Of a DNA stretch of 64,000 bases, positions 44,761-53,531 are shown piece after piece. Numbering within the stretch: the first letter of the stretch is position 1; each line of letters begins with the position of its first letter. The stretch comes from CAIYRG01 sp964494505 (GTDB lineage: Bacteria; Pseudomonadota; Alphaproteobacteria; Micropepsales; Micropepsaceae). The notes under the pieces were generated by a model. The model worked only from the letters and a program-made list of their open reading frames with translations. It was not told the origin of the DNA and searched no databases. Both the position numbers and the translations under genes were made by a program. Location of the stretch: contig CAZBRO010000028.1 in assembly GCA_964494505.1 (NCBI GenBank), positions 13,123 to 77,122 on the forward strand. Direction: 5' to 3'.

Positions 44761-44912
44761 GGATGCCTGTGGGTAGGGAATATCGGCGGAATCGGGCGGG
44801 GTCAATGCGAGCCGTCGGCCCTGTCGGAGCCGGAAAGGCGGGGCCGTCGCCTGCTCCCCTAGCAGAGCCCGATTGTGTTAGGAATCCCACCGGCCTTGCA
44901 CGGGATTTTCGA

Positions 44913-45797
44913 ATGGCGGTGGATACTGCAGACCAGAAGGTTGCCCCGGCAGGCGCGCGCGTCCGGCGCACGCGAACCGGCAAGGAGCTGATCTACCGGC
45001 ATTCGCTGCTGGTGAGACTCACCCATTGGCTCAATGTGCTTTTCATCCTCGTCCTCTTGATGAGCGGACTGCAGATTTTCAACGCGCACGCGATGCTGCA
45101 TTGGGGCATCAAGGGCGACGAAGCCGATCCTGCGATCCTCTCGATCTATGCCGAGGATCAGGTGGAAGGGCCGCCTATTGGTTGGCTGCAGATCGGCAGC
45201 GCGAAATTCAATACCACCGGCTGGCTCGGTGTCTTCCGCGACCGCGACGGCTTTCTTTCGGGCCGCGCCTTTCCCTGGTGGGTGACGCTTCCGAGCTACC
45301 AATCGCTGGCAGAGGGGCGGCGTTGGCATTTCTTCTTCGCTTGGCTGTTTGCGCTGAACGGGCTTGCTTATCTGGTCTATGGTTTTGCCGCCCGCCATTT
45401 TCAACGCGATCTTGCGCCCACGGGCGTGGATTGGCGCGGCATCGGCCGCTCCATTGTTGATCATCTGAAGTTCAAGCACCCTCGGGGCGACGAAGCCAAG
45501 CGTTACAACGTGCTGCAGAAGCTGACCTATATCGCCGTTGTGTTCATCCTCCTGCCGCTGATGATCCTGACCGGCATCTCCATGTCGCCGGGAATCGATT
45601 CGATGGCGACGTGGCTCCCCGATCTGTTCGGTGGACGGCAATCGGCGCGGACCATTCATTTCATCGCCGCGAGCCTGATTGTGCTTTTCGTCATCGTGCA
45701 CGTTCTGGAAGTGCTGCTCGCGGGCGTCTTCAACGAGATGCGCTCGATGATCACGGGCTGGTTTGCGGTCAAGCCCGAGAAGGGAACCAAGCCATGA
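44913..45797 (+). CDS. Di-haem cytochrome b561-type membrane subunit
   Basis: A 294-aa protein; ATG 44913. Four to five TM spans with His in RHSLLVRLTHWLNVLFILVL, GRRWHFFFAWLFALNG, TIHFIAASLIVLFVIVHVLE, as in Ni/Fe-hydrogenase or formate-dehydrogenase b-type cytochromes. Its stop overlaps the ATG of the molybdopterin oxidoreductase (45794-45797), so the pair probably forms one membrane-bound electron transfer complex, passing electrons between quinone and the exported Mo subunit. Confidence 0.87.
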   Translation: MAVDTADQKVAPAGARVRRTRTGKELIYRHSLLVRLTHWLNVLFILVLLMSGLQIFNAHAMLHWGIKGDEADPAILSIYAEDQVEGPPIGWLQIGSAKFNTTGWLGVFRDRDGFLSGRAFPWWVTLPSYQSLAEGRRWHFFFAWLFALNGLAYLVYGFAARHFQRDLAPTGVDWRGIGRSIVDHLKFKHPRGDEAKRYNVLQKLTYIAVVFILLPLMILTGISMSPGIDSMATWLPDLFGGRQSARTIHFIAASLIVLFVIVHVLEVLLAGVFNEMRSMITGWFAVKPEKGTKP

Positions 45798-46573
45798 AAC
45801 GCGAACTGATTACGCGGCGCGCGGCGGTATTGGGGACGATGAGCGCGGGCGGTCTCATTCTGGCGGGTTGCGACAAGCTTGGGCAGAACCAGACCTTCGC
45901 GAAGGTGCTGGAAGGGGCGGAGAAGCTCAATCTCACGGGCCAGAGGCTGGTGCTGAGTTCCTCGGCACCGCTCGCGCGCGAATACAGCACGTCCGACATT
46001 TCGCGCGTCTTCAAGGCGAACGGGACGATACGGCCCGACGGCGATGAATATCGCAATCTTGCGCTGACCCAATTCGCCAATTGGCGGCTGAAGATCGACG
46101 GGCTGGTGATGAAGCCCGTGTCGTTTTCGCTGGAGGAACTCAAGGCGATGCCGTCGCGCACCCAGATCACGCGCCATGATTGCGTGGAAGGATGGAGCGC
46201 CATCGGGCAATGGACCGGCGTGCAATTGTCCTATTTGCTGAATCAGGCGCAGTTGAAGCCGAATGCGAAATATCTCGTGTTCCGCTGCGCCGACGATCTG
46301 TTGATGTCGCAGGACGGCAGCGGGCTTTATTATGAAAGCATCGACATGGTGGACGCGTTCCACCCGCAGACCATCATGGCCTACGCCATGAACGGGCAGA
46401 CATTGCCCATCGAGCATGGAGCGCCGCTGCGGCTGCGTGTCGAACGGCAGCTTGGTTACAAGATGGCCAAATATGTCATGCAGATTCAGGCGGTGGACGA
46501 TTTTTCCAAGATCGGGCTCGGCAAGGGCGGTTTCTGGGAAGACCGCGGCTACGAATGGTACGCGGGGATCTAA
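45794..46573 (+). CDS. Exported molybdopterin-dependent oxidoreductase (sulfite-oxidase fold)
   Basis: A 259-aa protein. A twin-arginine-like RELITRRAAVLGTMSAGGLI and lipobox LAGC (Cys26) suggest Tat export and membrane anchoring. The SUOX-type Mo domain follows: LTQFANWRLKIDGLVMKPVS, ITRHDCVEGWSAIGQWTGV with the Mo-ligand Cys130, and LPIEHGAPLRLRVERQLGYK. MsrP/YedY-related. Substrate not predictable. Translationally coupled to the cytochrome b gene upstream. Confidence 0.88.
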   Translation: MKRELITRRAAVLGTMSAGGLILAGCDKLGQNQTFAKVLEGAEKLNLTGQRLVLSSSAPLAREYSTSDISRVFKANGTIRPDGDEYRNLALTQFANWRLKIDGLVMKPVSFSLEELKAMPSRTQITRHDCVEGWSAIGQWTGVQLSYLLNQAQLKPNAKYLVFRCADDLLMSQDGSGLYYESIDMVDAFHPQTIMAYAMNGQTLPIEHGAPLRLRVERQLGYKMAKYVMQIQAVDDFSKIGLGKGGFWEDRGYEWYAGI

Positions 46574-46704
46574 GCCCGCGCCACGTGATATTCAACCGGG
46601 TATAATGCAGCCCGTCTTGGGGTTGTGGTAAGGTCTGCCGCCTTTATAAGCGGTCCGAATCGCGCGAGGCCCCTCGCGCAACGCTAAAGCCATGGGAGGC
46701 ACTG

Positions 46705-47163
46705 ATGGCGGTCACACTCAAGGTCAACGGCCAGACGCACACACTCGATATCGAGCCGGACATGCCGCTCCTCTGGGCCATTCGCGACGAGATCGGGCTC
46801 ACGGGCACGAAATTCGGCTGCGGCATCGCGCAATGCGGCGCTTGTACCGTCCATATCGATGGCGTCGCGATGCGGTCATGCTCGATTCCGGCCAGCACGG
46901 CGGCGGGCAAGAACATCACCACGATCGAGGGGCTGGCGAGCGCGGACGGCAAACTCCACCCGGTGCAGGCCGCCTGGGTTGCCGAAGACGTGCCGCAATG
47001 CGGCTATTGCCAATCGGGCCAGATCATGGCCGCGGCCGCCCTCCTGAAGGAAAAGCCCAATCCCACCGACGCCGACATCGACGGCATCACCAATATCTGC
47101 CGCTGCGGCACCTATGTCCGCATCCGCCGCGCCATTCACCGCGCCGCGACGACCAAAGCCTGA
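46705..47163 (+). CDS. iorA: (2Fe-2S) subunit of an isoquinoline 1-oxidoreductase-type enzyme
   Basis: A 152-aa protein, ATG 46705 after GGGAGGC. A plant-type ferredoxin motif CGIAQCGACTVHIDG plus Cys lies in the N-terminal half, and the second cluster motif CGYCQSGQ ... ICRCGTY in the C-terminal half, as in the small subunit of two-component xanthine-dehydrogenase-family hydroxylases. Next to its Mo subunit (36 bp). The gene symbol reflects the family; the true substrate (N-heterocycle or aldehyde) is unknown. Confidence 0.88.
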   Translation: MAVTLKVNGQTHTLDIEPDMPLLWAIRDEIGLTGTKFGCGIAQCGACTVHIDGVAMRSCSIPASTAAGKNITTIEGLASADGKLHPVQAAWVAEDVPQCGYCQSGQIMAAAALLKEKPNPTDADIDGITNICRCGTYVRIRRAIHRAATTKA

Positions 47164-47198
47164 ACAGCGGTCAACCCTTTTAGGATCGGGAGAAAGTC

Positions 47199-49400
47199 AT
47201 GGGACATATGGAGCCCGTCCGCGGTGACGACGCGCTGTCACGCCGCAAATTCATCGTTGCAGGCATGTCGGCTGCCGGCGGCCTTGCGCTCGGCGTCGCC
47301 TTTCCGGGTTTGGCCAATGCGCGGCCTCTCACCGGTGCGCCCTGGAGCAATGACGCGCTTGCGATCGCGACGGAGGTGAACGCCTGGATCGTCATTGATC
47401 CCGACGAGACCATCACGATCCGCATCCCGCATTCGGAAATGGGGCAGGGGGCGGCTACCTCCAATCCCATGATCGTCGCCGAGGAGCTGGAATGCGACTG
47501 GGCCAAGATCAAAGGCGAGTTCGCATCTCCCAACCGCAATGTGCGCGAGAACAACGTCTACAAGGACCAGAACACGGTCGGTTCGCGGGGCGTCGCCACC
47601 TCCTGGCAATATCTGCAGCAGGCCGGCGCTTCGGCGCGCGCGCGTCTGGTGCAGGCGGCGGCGACCCGCTGGAACGTGTCCGCGTCTGAGTGCACTGCCG
47701 AAAACGGCGCCGTGCTGCACAAGGCGACCAACCGCAAATTCACCTACGGACAGCTCGCGGCCGACGCGGCCAAAGTGAAGCTGGACAAGGAGCCCGCGAT
47801 CAAATCGCCCGATCAGTTCAAGCTGATCGGCAAGCCGCTCCCGCGCCTCGACACGCCGGTCAAGGTCAACGGTGAAGCCAAATTCGGCATCGATACCAAG
47901 CAGCCGAACATGGCCTATGCCGCCATCATCTCGTGCCCGGTGGTCGGCGGCACGCTCGCCTCGGTCGACGAGAGCGGACTTGCCGGTAAACGCGGCATCG
48001 TGAAGGTGGTGAAGCTCAAGGACGCGGTCGCGGTTGTCGCCGACAACACGTGGCGCGCGATGCAGGGTTTGGAGGCCCTGAAGATCAATTGGAATTATGG
48101 CCCGGGCGCCAATTCCGACAGCGACTCCATGAAGACGATGTACCGCGAGACGCTGACCGAGCCGATGATCCAGGTCCGCAAGGATGGCGATACCGATCCC
48201 GTATTCGCGAATGCAGGCAAGGTGATCGAGGCGCGTTATGAAGTGCCGCATCTGGCGCATGCCCCGATGGAGCCGATGAACGCAACCGTCCATGTACAGC
48301 CCGACCGGCTGGACGTATGGATCGGCACCCAGAATGCGCTTGGTACATTGCAGCAGGCGGCCAAGGCCTCCGGCATGCCCCAGGAGCAGGTCTACGTCCA
48401 CAATGCCTATCTCGGCGGCGGTTTCGGGCGGCGCTCGAACAACGATGAAATGGTCCAGGCCATTGCGATTTCCAAGGAAATCGGCCGGCCCGTAAAGCTG
48501 ACCTGGAGCCGCGAGCAGGACATCCGCGGCGACCGCTACCGGCCGCAGGCCGCGGCGAAATTCCGCGCCGTGCTGGGCCCCGACGGCATGCCCCAGGCGG
48601 TGGAAGCCAAGGTTGCGGTCGGCTCGATCAACCGCTCCCAAGGACGGCCCGTGGACAATGGCATCGAAGGCCAGGCTGTCGATGGCATCGTCAACTCGCC
48701 GTATAAGATTCCGAACTTCTATGTCGGCGGCCAGATGAAGAATACGCATCTGCCGGTGAGCTTCTGGCGTTCGGTCGGCGGTTCGCAGAACTGCTTCTTC
48801 TACGAGAGCTTCATCGACGAGCTGGCGCATGCGGCCGGAAAAGACGCCTACCAGTTCCGCCGCGCCATGGTCGATCGCGTGGACTTTGTCGGCGTCCTCG
48901 AGAAGCTGCATGAAGCGAGCAATTGGGAGAAGAAGCTGCCGAAGGGGCAGGGCCGCGGCATCGCGGTCGCTGAGAACCATGGCTCGGTCGTGGGCACGGT
49001 TGCCGAAGTGACGGTGGACAATCGCGACCAGGTGCGGGTGAACCGGCTGGTGGTCGCGGTCGACTGCTATCATGTGGTCAATCCGAAGATCATCGAAGCG
49101 CAAATGCAATCGGGCGCAATGTTCGGACTCTCCGCGGTGCTCTACGGCGAGATGTCGGTAAAGGCCGGTCAGGTGCAGGAATTGAACTTCGACAAATATC
49201 GGGTCGTGCGCATGGCCGAAGCCCCTCAGGTCGAGGTTTATCTGGTTCCGTCCGGCGGTCCCAAATGGGGCGGCATCGGCGAATGCGGCACGGCCACGAT
49301 TGCGCCGGCCGTCGGCAACGCGATCTTCTCGGCCACGGGAAAGAGGGTGCGGGAGCTGCCGCTGAAGAACGTCAAGATCTCGCAACTCGCGAGCCTGTAA
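47199..49400 (+). CDS. iorB: Molybdopterin-binding subunit, isoquinoline 1-oxidoreductase/aldehyde-oxidase type
   Basis: A 733-aa protein. Tat signal SRRKFIVAGMSAAGGLALGV near residue 15. The Mo-binding domains follow: TIRIPHSEMGQGAATSNPMI, AHAPMEPMNATVHV, AYLGGGFGRRSNNDEMVQAI, SFWRSVGGSQNCFFYESFID, and KWGGIGECGTATIAPAVGNA with the family Glu. Tat export with the small Fe-S subunit carried along is typical of IorAB-like periplasmic enzymes. A cytochrome c partner is not visible. A GC-rich hairpin follows the stop. Confidence 0.9.
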   Translation: MGHMEPVRGDDALSRRKFIVAGMSAAGGLALGVAFPGLANARPLTGAPWSNDALAIATEVNAWIVIDPDETITIRIPHSEMGQGAATSNPMIVAEELECDWAKIKGEFASPNRNVRENNVYKDQNTVGSRGVATSWQYLQQAGASARARLVQAAATRWNVSASECTAENGAVLHKATNRKFTYGQLAADAAKVKLDKEPAIKSPDQFKLIGKPLPRLDTPVKVNGEAKFGIDTKQPNMAYAAIISCPVVGGTLASVDESGLAGKRGIVKVVKLKDAVAVVADNTWRAMQGLEALKINWNYGPGANSDSDSMKTMYRETLTEPMIQVRKDGDTDPVFANAGKVIEARYEVPHLAHAPMEPMNATVHVQPDRLDVWIGTQNALGTLQQAAKASGMPQEQVYVHNAYLGGGFGRRSNNDEMVQAIAISKEIGRPVKLTWSREQDIRGDRYRPQAAAKFRAVLGPDGMPQAVEAKVAVGSINRSQGRPVDNGIEGQAVDGIVNSPYKIPNFYVGGQMKNTHLPVSFWRSVGGSQNCFFYESFIDELAHAAGKDAYQFRRAMVDRVDFVGVLEKLHEASNWEKKLPKGQGRGIAVAENHGSVVGTVAEVTVDNRDQVRVNRLVVAVDCYHVVNPKIIEAQMQSGAMFGLSAVLYGEMSVKAGQVQELNFDKYRVVRMAEAPQVEVYLVPSGGPKWGGIGECGTATIAPAVGNAIFSATGKRVRELPLKNVKISQLASL

Positions 49401-49426
49401 GCCCTCCCTTACTGGCGGATGAAAAC

Positions 49427-49461
49427 GCGGCCCTCGATCGGAAACCCCGGTTGAGGGCCGC
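49427..49461 (+). terminator. Hairpin after iorB-like gene
   Basis: GCGGCCCTC (49427-49435) pairs perfectly with GAGGGCCGC (49453-49461). The following bases (TGGTCATTTGATT) are only weakly T-rich. Confidence 0.55.
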
Positions 49462-49486
49462 TGGTCATTTGATTAACGTCCCGAGC

Positions 49487-50506
49487 GTGACTCGAATCGC
49501 ATTCGGCACCCCAGCCAAGGTACTCGTCGCCATCCTCTTGGCGGCATCGGTGGGCGCGTGCGTCCAGATGCGCCCGATGCCCATGCCGCCGCCGGTGGTC
49601 GAACTGCCCCCGCCTGTGGTGGAAGCGCCACCGCCACCACCGCCGCCTCCAATTATCATGGCCCACCCGGTCTATCTGATCGGCGACCCCTATCAAGCGG
49701 GCGGCGTTTGGTACTACCCGAAGGATCAGCCCGATCTGGACGAGACGGGAATCGCATCCTGGCACAGCGGCGAGGGTCACGAACCGCTGACCGCCAATGG
49801 CGAGCTGTTCGATGTGGACGCTGTCACGGCTGCCCATCCGACACTCCCGCTCCCGACCAATGTGCGCGTGACCAATCTCGAGAACGGCCGGTCGCTGGTC
49901 GTGCGGATCAACGACCGCGGGGTCAATGCCAATGGTCGCATCATCGATCTGTCGGAACACGCAGCCGATTTGCTCGGTTTCAAGGATCAGGGCACCGCGC
50001 GCGTCCGCATGACCTATCTTGGGCGTGCTGCGCTCAATGGCCCAGGTCTCGCTACGGCGGCCGAGGCGACGCCGGATGACATCGCCATGGCGGTGCCCGC
50101 GGCCCCCGTCACCGAGGTGGAGATGATGGCGCTCGCGCCTGTCATGGGCGTGAAGATTGCGCCTGCCCGCATGGTGGCGGGACTTCCGATGGTGGTGCAG
50201 CATATCGACATTGCGCCGGTGGATGCGGTCGCCGATGGCCGCGTCATGGAGATGCCGGTTCCGGCTGCGACCTCCATTTACGTCGATCTCGGCGACTTCA
50301 CGTCTCCCACCAATGCGGCCGTGCTGGCGCAGAGGCTCTATCGTGCGGGCGCCCGCATCTTTCCCAGCCGGAAGGACGGAAAGCCCTTCTACCGGGTGAG
50401 GATCGGACCGTTCCAGGCAGTTCAGGATGCCGACGCGGCGCTCGCCCAGGTGCAGGCGCTTGGTCATAATGACGTCCAGATCGTGGTCGATTCTACCGCG
50501 AGCTGA
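49487..50506 (+). CDS. rlpA: RlpA-like septal ring lipoprotein with SPOR domain
   Basis: About 339 aa from GTG 49487; an upstream TTG (49468) is an alternative. The signal LVAILLAASVGAC has a lipobox. A Pro-rich linker (MPMPPPVVELPPPVVEAPPP) leads to the double-psi beta-barrel of RlpA (GIASWHSGEGHEPLTANGEL, VRVTNLENGRSLVVRINDRG, RIIDLSEHAADLLGF) at about residues 85-180. The C-terminal 75 residues form an SPOR domain for denuded septal peptidoglycan (YVDLGDFTSPTNAAVLAQRL). Standard neighbour of dacC in this class. Confidence 0.9.
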   Translation: MTRIAFGTPAKVLVAILLAASVGACVQMRPMPMPPPVVELPPPVVEAPPPPPPPPIIMAHPVYLIGDPYQAGGVWYYPKDQPDLDETGIASWHSGEGHEPLTANGELFDVDAVTAAHPTLPLPTNVRVTNLENGRSLVVRINDRGVNANGRIIDLSEHAADLLGFKDQGTARVRMTYLGRAALNGPGLATAAEATPDDIAMAVPAAPVTEVEMMALAPVMGVKIAPARMVAGLPMVVQHIDIAPVDAVADGRVMEMPVPAATSIYVDLGDFTSPTNAAVLAQRLYRAGARIFPSRKDGKPFYRVRIGPFQAVQDADAALAQVQALGHNDVQIVVDSTAS

Positions 50507-50581
50507 TGCGGCATCGTCGCCGTTCTTGACGCGAATCCGAAGCGTTGAGCGTTATCGATTTCGGCAGCCTCAAGGAGGGGT

Positions 50582-51748
50582 TTGAAAGTGCGTATTTCTC
50601 GCGTTCATCCGTTGCTGTTCGGGGTTGCGGTTTCAGCAGCCGCGCTGTCCGCACCCGCCAAGGCCGAAATCCTGAGCGATGCGAAGGAGGCGATCCTGCT
50701 GGATTATACCAGCGGCGAAATTCTCTTCTGCAAATCCTGCGACGAACCGATGCCGCCCTCCTCGATGAGCAAGCTGATGACGGTGGAACTGTTGTTCCAG
50801 CGGCTCAAGGACGGGAGACTCAAACCCACCGATACCTTCCACGTCTCCGAGACCGCGTGGCGCCAGGGCCAGAAGGACAACGAATCCAAGATGTGGGTGG
50901 CGATCAATTCCGACATCCCCGTCGACGATCTGCTCAAAGGCATCATCGTGCAGTCGGGCGGCGATGCCTGCGTCGTGGTAGCCGAGGCGCTCGGCGGTTC
51001 CGAAGCCGGATTCGCGGATATGATGAACGCGCGCGCCAAGGAACTCGGTCTTACGCACTCGCATTTCGTCAATTCGAGCGGCCTGCCCGATCCCGGCCAA
51101 ACCATGTCTGCGGAAGACATCGCGAGGCTTTCCGCCCATCTCATCAAGGATTATCCGGATTACTACAAATATTTCTCAATCAAGGATTTTACCTGGAGCA
51201 ATATAAAGCAGCCCAACCGCAATACGCTGATCAATGAAGGCGGCGGCGTCGATGGACTGAAGACCGGCCATACCGACGCCGGCGGGTACGGTATTGTAGC
51301 TTCCGCCGAACGCAATGGCAGGCGGTTGATCGTTGTGGTCAACGGCATGAACAAGATTCGCGATCGCACCAATGAAGCTCGCCGGCTTCTCGATATCGGA
51401 TTCCGCGAGTTCAAGGATTACAAGCTCGCCGACAAGGGCGCGGTCCTCGGCGACGCGCATTTATGGGGCGGCACGAAGAATGTGGTCGGCGTCACGGTCA
51501 AGGACCCGCTGATCGTCATGTTGCCCGTGGACTCGCGGCGCGACATGAAGGTGACGCTCCGCTATGACGGGCCGATGAAGGCCCCCATTGCCGCGGGCCA
51601 GCAGATCGGGACTCTCACCGTCACCGTGCCGGGCAAGCCCGACAAGACGGTCCCTGCGGTCGCGGCCGAAGACGTGCCTTCCAACGGCTTCCTGGATAAG
51701 ATGATGATCGGGCTGCAGACCCTGATCTTCGGCCCCGACAAGGCGTGA
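50582..51748 (+). CDS. dacC: D-alanyl-D-alanine carboxypeptidase (DacC/PBP5-6 type)
   Basis: A 388-aa protein; TTG 50582 or GTG 50588, both just after AAGGAGGGG. Signal peptide (LLFGVAVSAAALSAPAKA). Catalytic motifs: S61-M-S-K64 (SxxK) and KTG in VDGLKTGHTDAGGYG. The middle motif reads S125-G-G instead of SGN. A PBP5-type beta-rich C-terminal domain and an amphipathic membrane-anchor tail (DKMMIGLQTLIFGP) follow. It trims stem pentapeptides in periplasm. Followed directly by tmk. Confidence 0.92.
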   Translation: MKVRISRVHPLLFGVAVSAAALSAPAKAEILSDAKEAILLDYTSGEILFCKSCDEPMPPSSMSKLMTVELLFQRLKDGRLKPTDTFHVSETAWRQGQKDNESKMWVAINSDIPVDDLLKGIIVQSGGDACVVVAEALGGSEAGFADMMNARAKELGLTHSHFVNSSGLPDPGQTMSAEDIARLSAHLIKDYPDYYKYFSIKDFTWSNIKQPNRNTLINEGGGVDGLKTGHTDAGGYGIVASAERNGRRLIVVVNGMNKIRDRTNEARRLLDIGFREFKDYKLADKGAVLGDAHLWGGTKNVVGVTVKDPLIVMLPVDSRRDMKVTLRYDGPMKAPIAAGQQIGTLTVTVPGKPDKTVPAVAAEDVPSNGFLDKMMIGLQTLIFGPDKA

Positions 51749-52384
51749 ATGGCAGAGGCGCGGGGCAAGTTCATTACGCTCGAAGGGGGCGAGGGTGCCG
51801 GCAAATCGACCCAAGGACGGTTGCTTCAGACCCGGCTTGAGGCGCACGGCCGCACCGCGATTCTGACGCGCGAACCGGGCGGTTCGCCGGGTGCTGAGGA
51901 AATCCGCAGGCTCCTGGTCCATGGCGAGCCGGAACGCTGGACGCCCTTGGCCGAGACGCTGCTGTTCCTTGCTGCGCGCGCCGATCATGTGGCGCGGCTG
52001 ATAGAGCCCGCCCTGGCATCGGGGACCTGGGTGGTCTCCGATCGCTTCGCCGATTCGACATTCGTCTATCAGGGGATCGTGCGCGGGCTCGGCGTGGATT
52101 TCGTGCGGAGTTTGCAGCGGGCTGCCCTTGGCGATTTCGCGCCCGATCTGACCATCGTGCTCGACATCGATCCGCATGACGGGCTGGGGCGAGCGGGAAT
52201 CAGAGGGCATCCCGAGAATCGCTTCGAGAAATTCGATGCGGATTTCCATGCCCGCCTGCGCGAGGGCTTTCTCTCCATCGCCGCGCGGGAACCCGAACGC
52301 TGCGCCGTCATCGATGCGCGCGGCAGCATAGAAACGATTGCCGCCAATGTCTGGCGCGCCGTTTCAGAACGGCTCGACCCATGA
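51749..52384 (+). CDS. tmk: Thymidylate kinase
   Basis: A 211-aa protein converting dTMP to dTDP. P-loop LEGGEGAGKSTQGRLL, DR motif WVVSDRFADSTFVYQG, and LTIVLDIDPHDGLGRAGIRG with the LID-region Arg. Length normal. The ATG follows the dacC stop immediately, and the stop overlaps holB (ATGA), as usual in this operon. Confidence 0.95.
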   Translation: MAEARGKFITLEGGEGAGKSTQGRLLQTRLEAHGRTAILTREPGGSPGAEEIRRLLVHGEPERWTPLAETLLFLAARADHVARLIEPALASGTWVVSDRFADSTFVYQGIVRGLGVDFVRSLQRAALGDFAPDLTIVLDIDPHDGLGRAGIRGHPENRFEKFDADFHARLREGFLSIAAREPERCAVIDARGSIETIAANVWRAVSERLDP

Positions 52385-53430
52385 GCCGCGCCGCCCGCGA
52401 TACCGAGACCGAAGAACCAGACCGCATCGCGGGCCATGCCCATCCGCGCCAAACCTATACGCTCTGGGGACAGGATGCGGCTCTGGCGAGTGCTGCCCGC
52501 GCCATTCGTTCGGTTCGGCCGCCGCAGGCCTGGCTGATTGCGGGTCCGCCCGGCATCGGCAAGGCGACGCTCGCCTATCGGATTGCGCGCTACATGCTGC
52601 GCTACGGCGCGACCGCCGATGGCCCGCCCGATCTTGCGGTTGGGCCAAGCGATCCTGTTTCGCGGCAGATCGAAGCGCAGGCTCATCCTGGTCTGCTGGT
52701 CCTGAAGCGGCGCGAGAACGACCGCGGCAAGCTCAAGACGGTGCTCGATGTCGAGGAGGTTCGCCGCCTCGGCGGATTTTTCGGCATGACGTCGGGCGCG
52801 GGCGGCTGGCGGGTCGCCATCGTCGATTCCGCCGACGAGATGAACGACAACGCGGCAAATGCGCTCCTGAAGATTCTCGAAGAGCCGCCGGCGCGCGGGT
52901 TGCTGCTTCTTGTGAGCCATGCGCCGGGCCGGTTGCTCCCGACCATCCGCTCGCGTACGCGGCGGCTCGATCTGAAGCCGCTTCCCGCTTCCATCCTGAC
53001 CGAGGCGCTCACCCATTTGCTCCCGGACCTGAACGCCGATGACCGCGCTGCGCTGGCCTTGCTCGCCGAAGGCTCGCTCGGGCTGGCGCTCCGGCTCGCC
53101 TCCGAGGACGGGCTGAAGCTCGCGCGGGAGGCCGATGCGCTCATTTCCGCGCGGGGAAGCCCGGACATTCCTGCGATCTTCGCGCTTGCGGAGCGCATCG
53201 CGCGCGGGGCCGACGGCCTGAACCATTTCGGAGATTTCCTCTGCCAGGCCCTGTCGCGCCGCATCCGCGAGCGGGCGCGGGCAGGGGGCGGGGATATGCG
53301 AGCCGTCGTGCTGTGGGAACAGACGGTCGCCCTCTATGAGCGCGCGACGGGGTTGCATCTGGAACCGAAGGAAACCGTCCTCGTATCGGCACATGAAATC
53401 GGCGATGCGCGGCGCCGCGGCGCGTTGTAG
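52381..53430 (+). CDS. holB: DNA polymerase III delta-prime subunit
   Basis: A 349-aa AAA+ clamp-loader protein. Walker A-like GPPGIGKATLAYRIARYML, sensor region RVAIVDSADEMNDNAANALL KILEEPP, and SHAPGRLLPTIRSRTRRLDL. The four-Cys zinc motif is missing, as in many alphaproteobacterial delta-prime proteins. Starts inside the tmk stop (ATGA). The metG gene that often follows holB in this class is absent; a palindromic repeat follows instead. Confidence 0.92.
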   Translation: MSRAARDTETEEPDRIAGHAHPRQTYTLWGQDAALASAARAIRSVRPPQAWLIAGPPGIGKATLAYRIARYMLRYGATADGPPDLAVGPSDPVSRQIEAQAHPGLLVLKRRENDRGKLKTVLDVEEVRRLGGFFGMTSGAGGWRVAIVDSADEMNDNAANALLKILEEPPARGLLLLVSHAPGRLLPTIRSRTRRLDLKPLPASILTEALTHLLPDLNADDRAALALLAEGSLGLALRLASEDGLKLAREADALISARGSPDIPAIFALAERIARGADGLNHFGDFLCQALSRRIRERARAGGGDMRAVVLWEQTVALYERATGLHLEPKETVLVSAHEIGDARRRGAL

Positions 53431-53446
53431 GAAATGCCGGTCCGGA

Positions 53447-53518
53447 CCTCACCCTTCGACAGGCTTAAGGTGAGGAATTGAGAAAAACCCCTCATGCTCG
53501 GCCTGTCGAAGCATGAGG
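53447..53518. repeat. Dispersed REP-like cruciform repeat
   Basis: Two hairpins, CCTCACC...GGTGAGG and CCTCATGCT...AGCATGAGG, whose loops carry CTTCGACAGGC and GCCTGTCGAAG, complementary to each other. The CCTTCGACAGGCT core is a familiar intergenic repeat of several alphaproteobacterial groups. It occupies the gap between holB and tatD and may also act as a terminator. Confidence 0.75.
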
Positions 53519-53531
53519 ACCACGGTCGATC

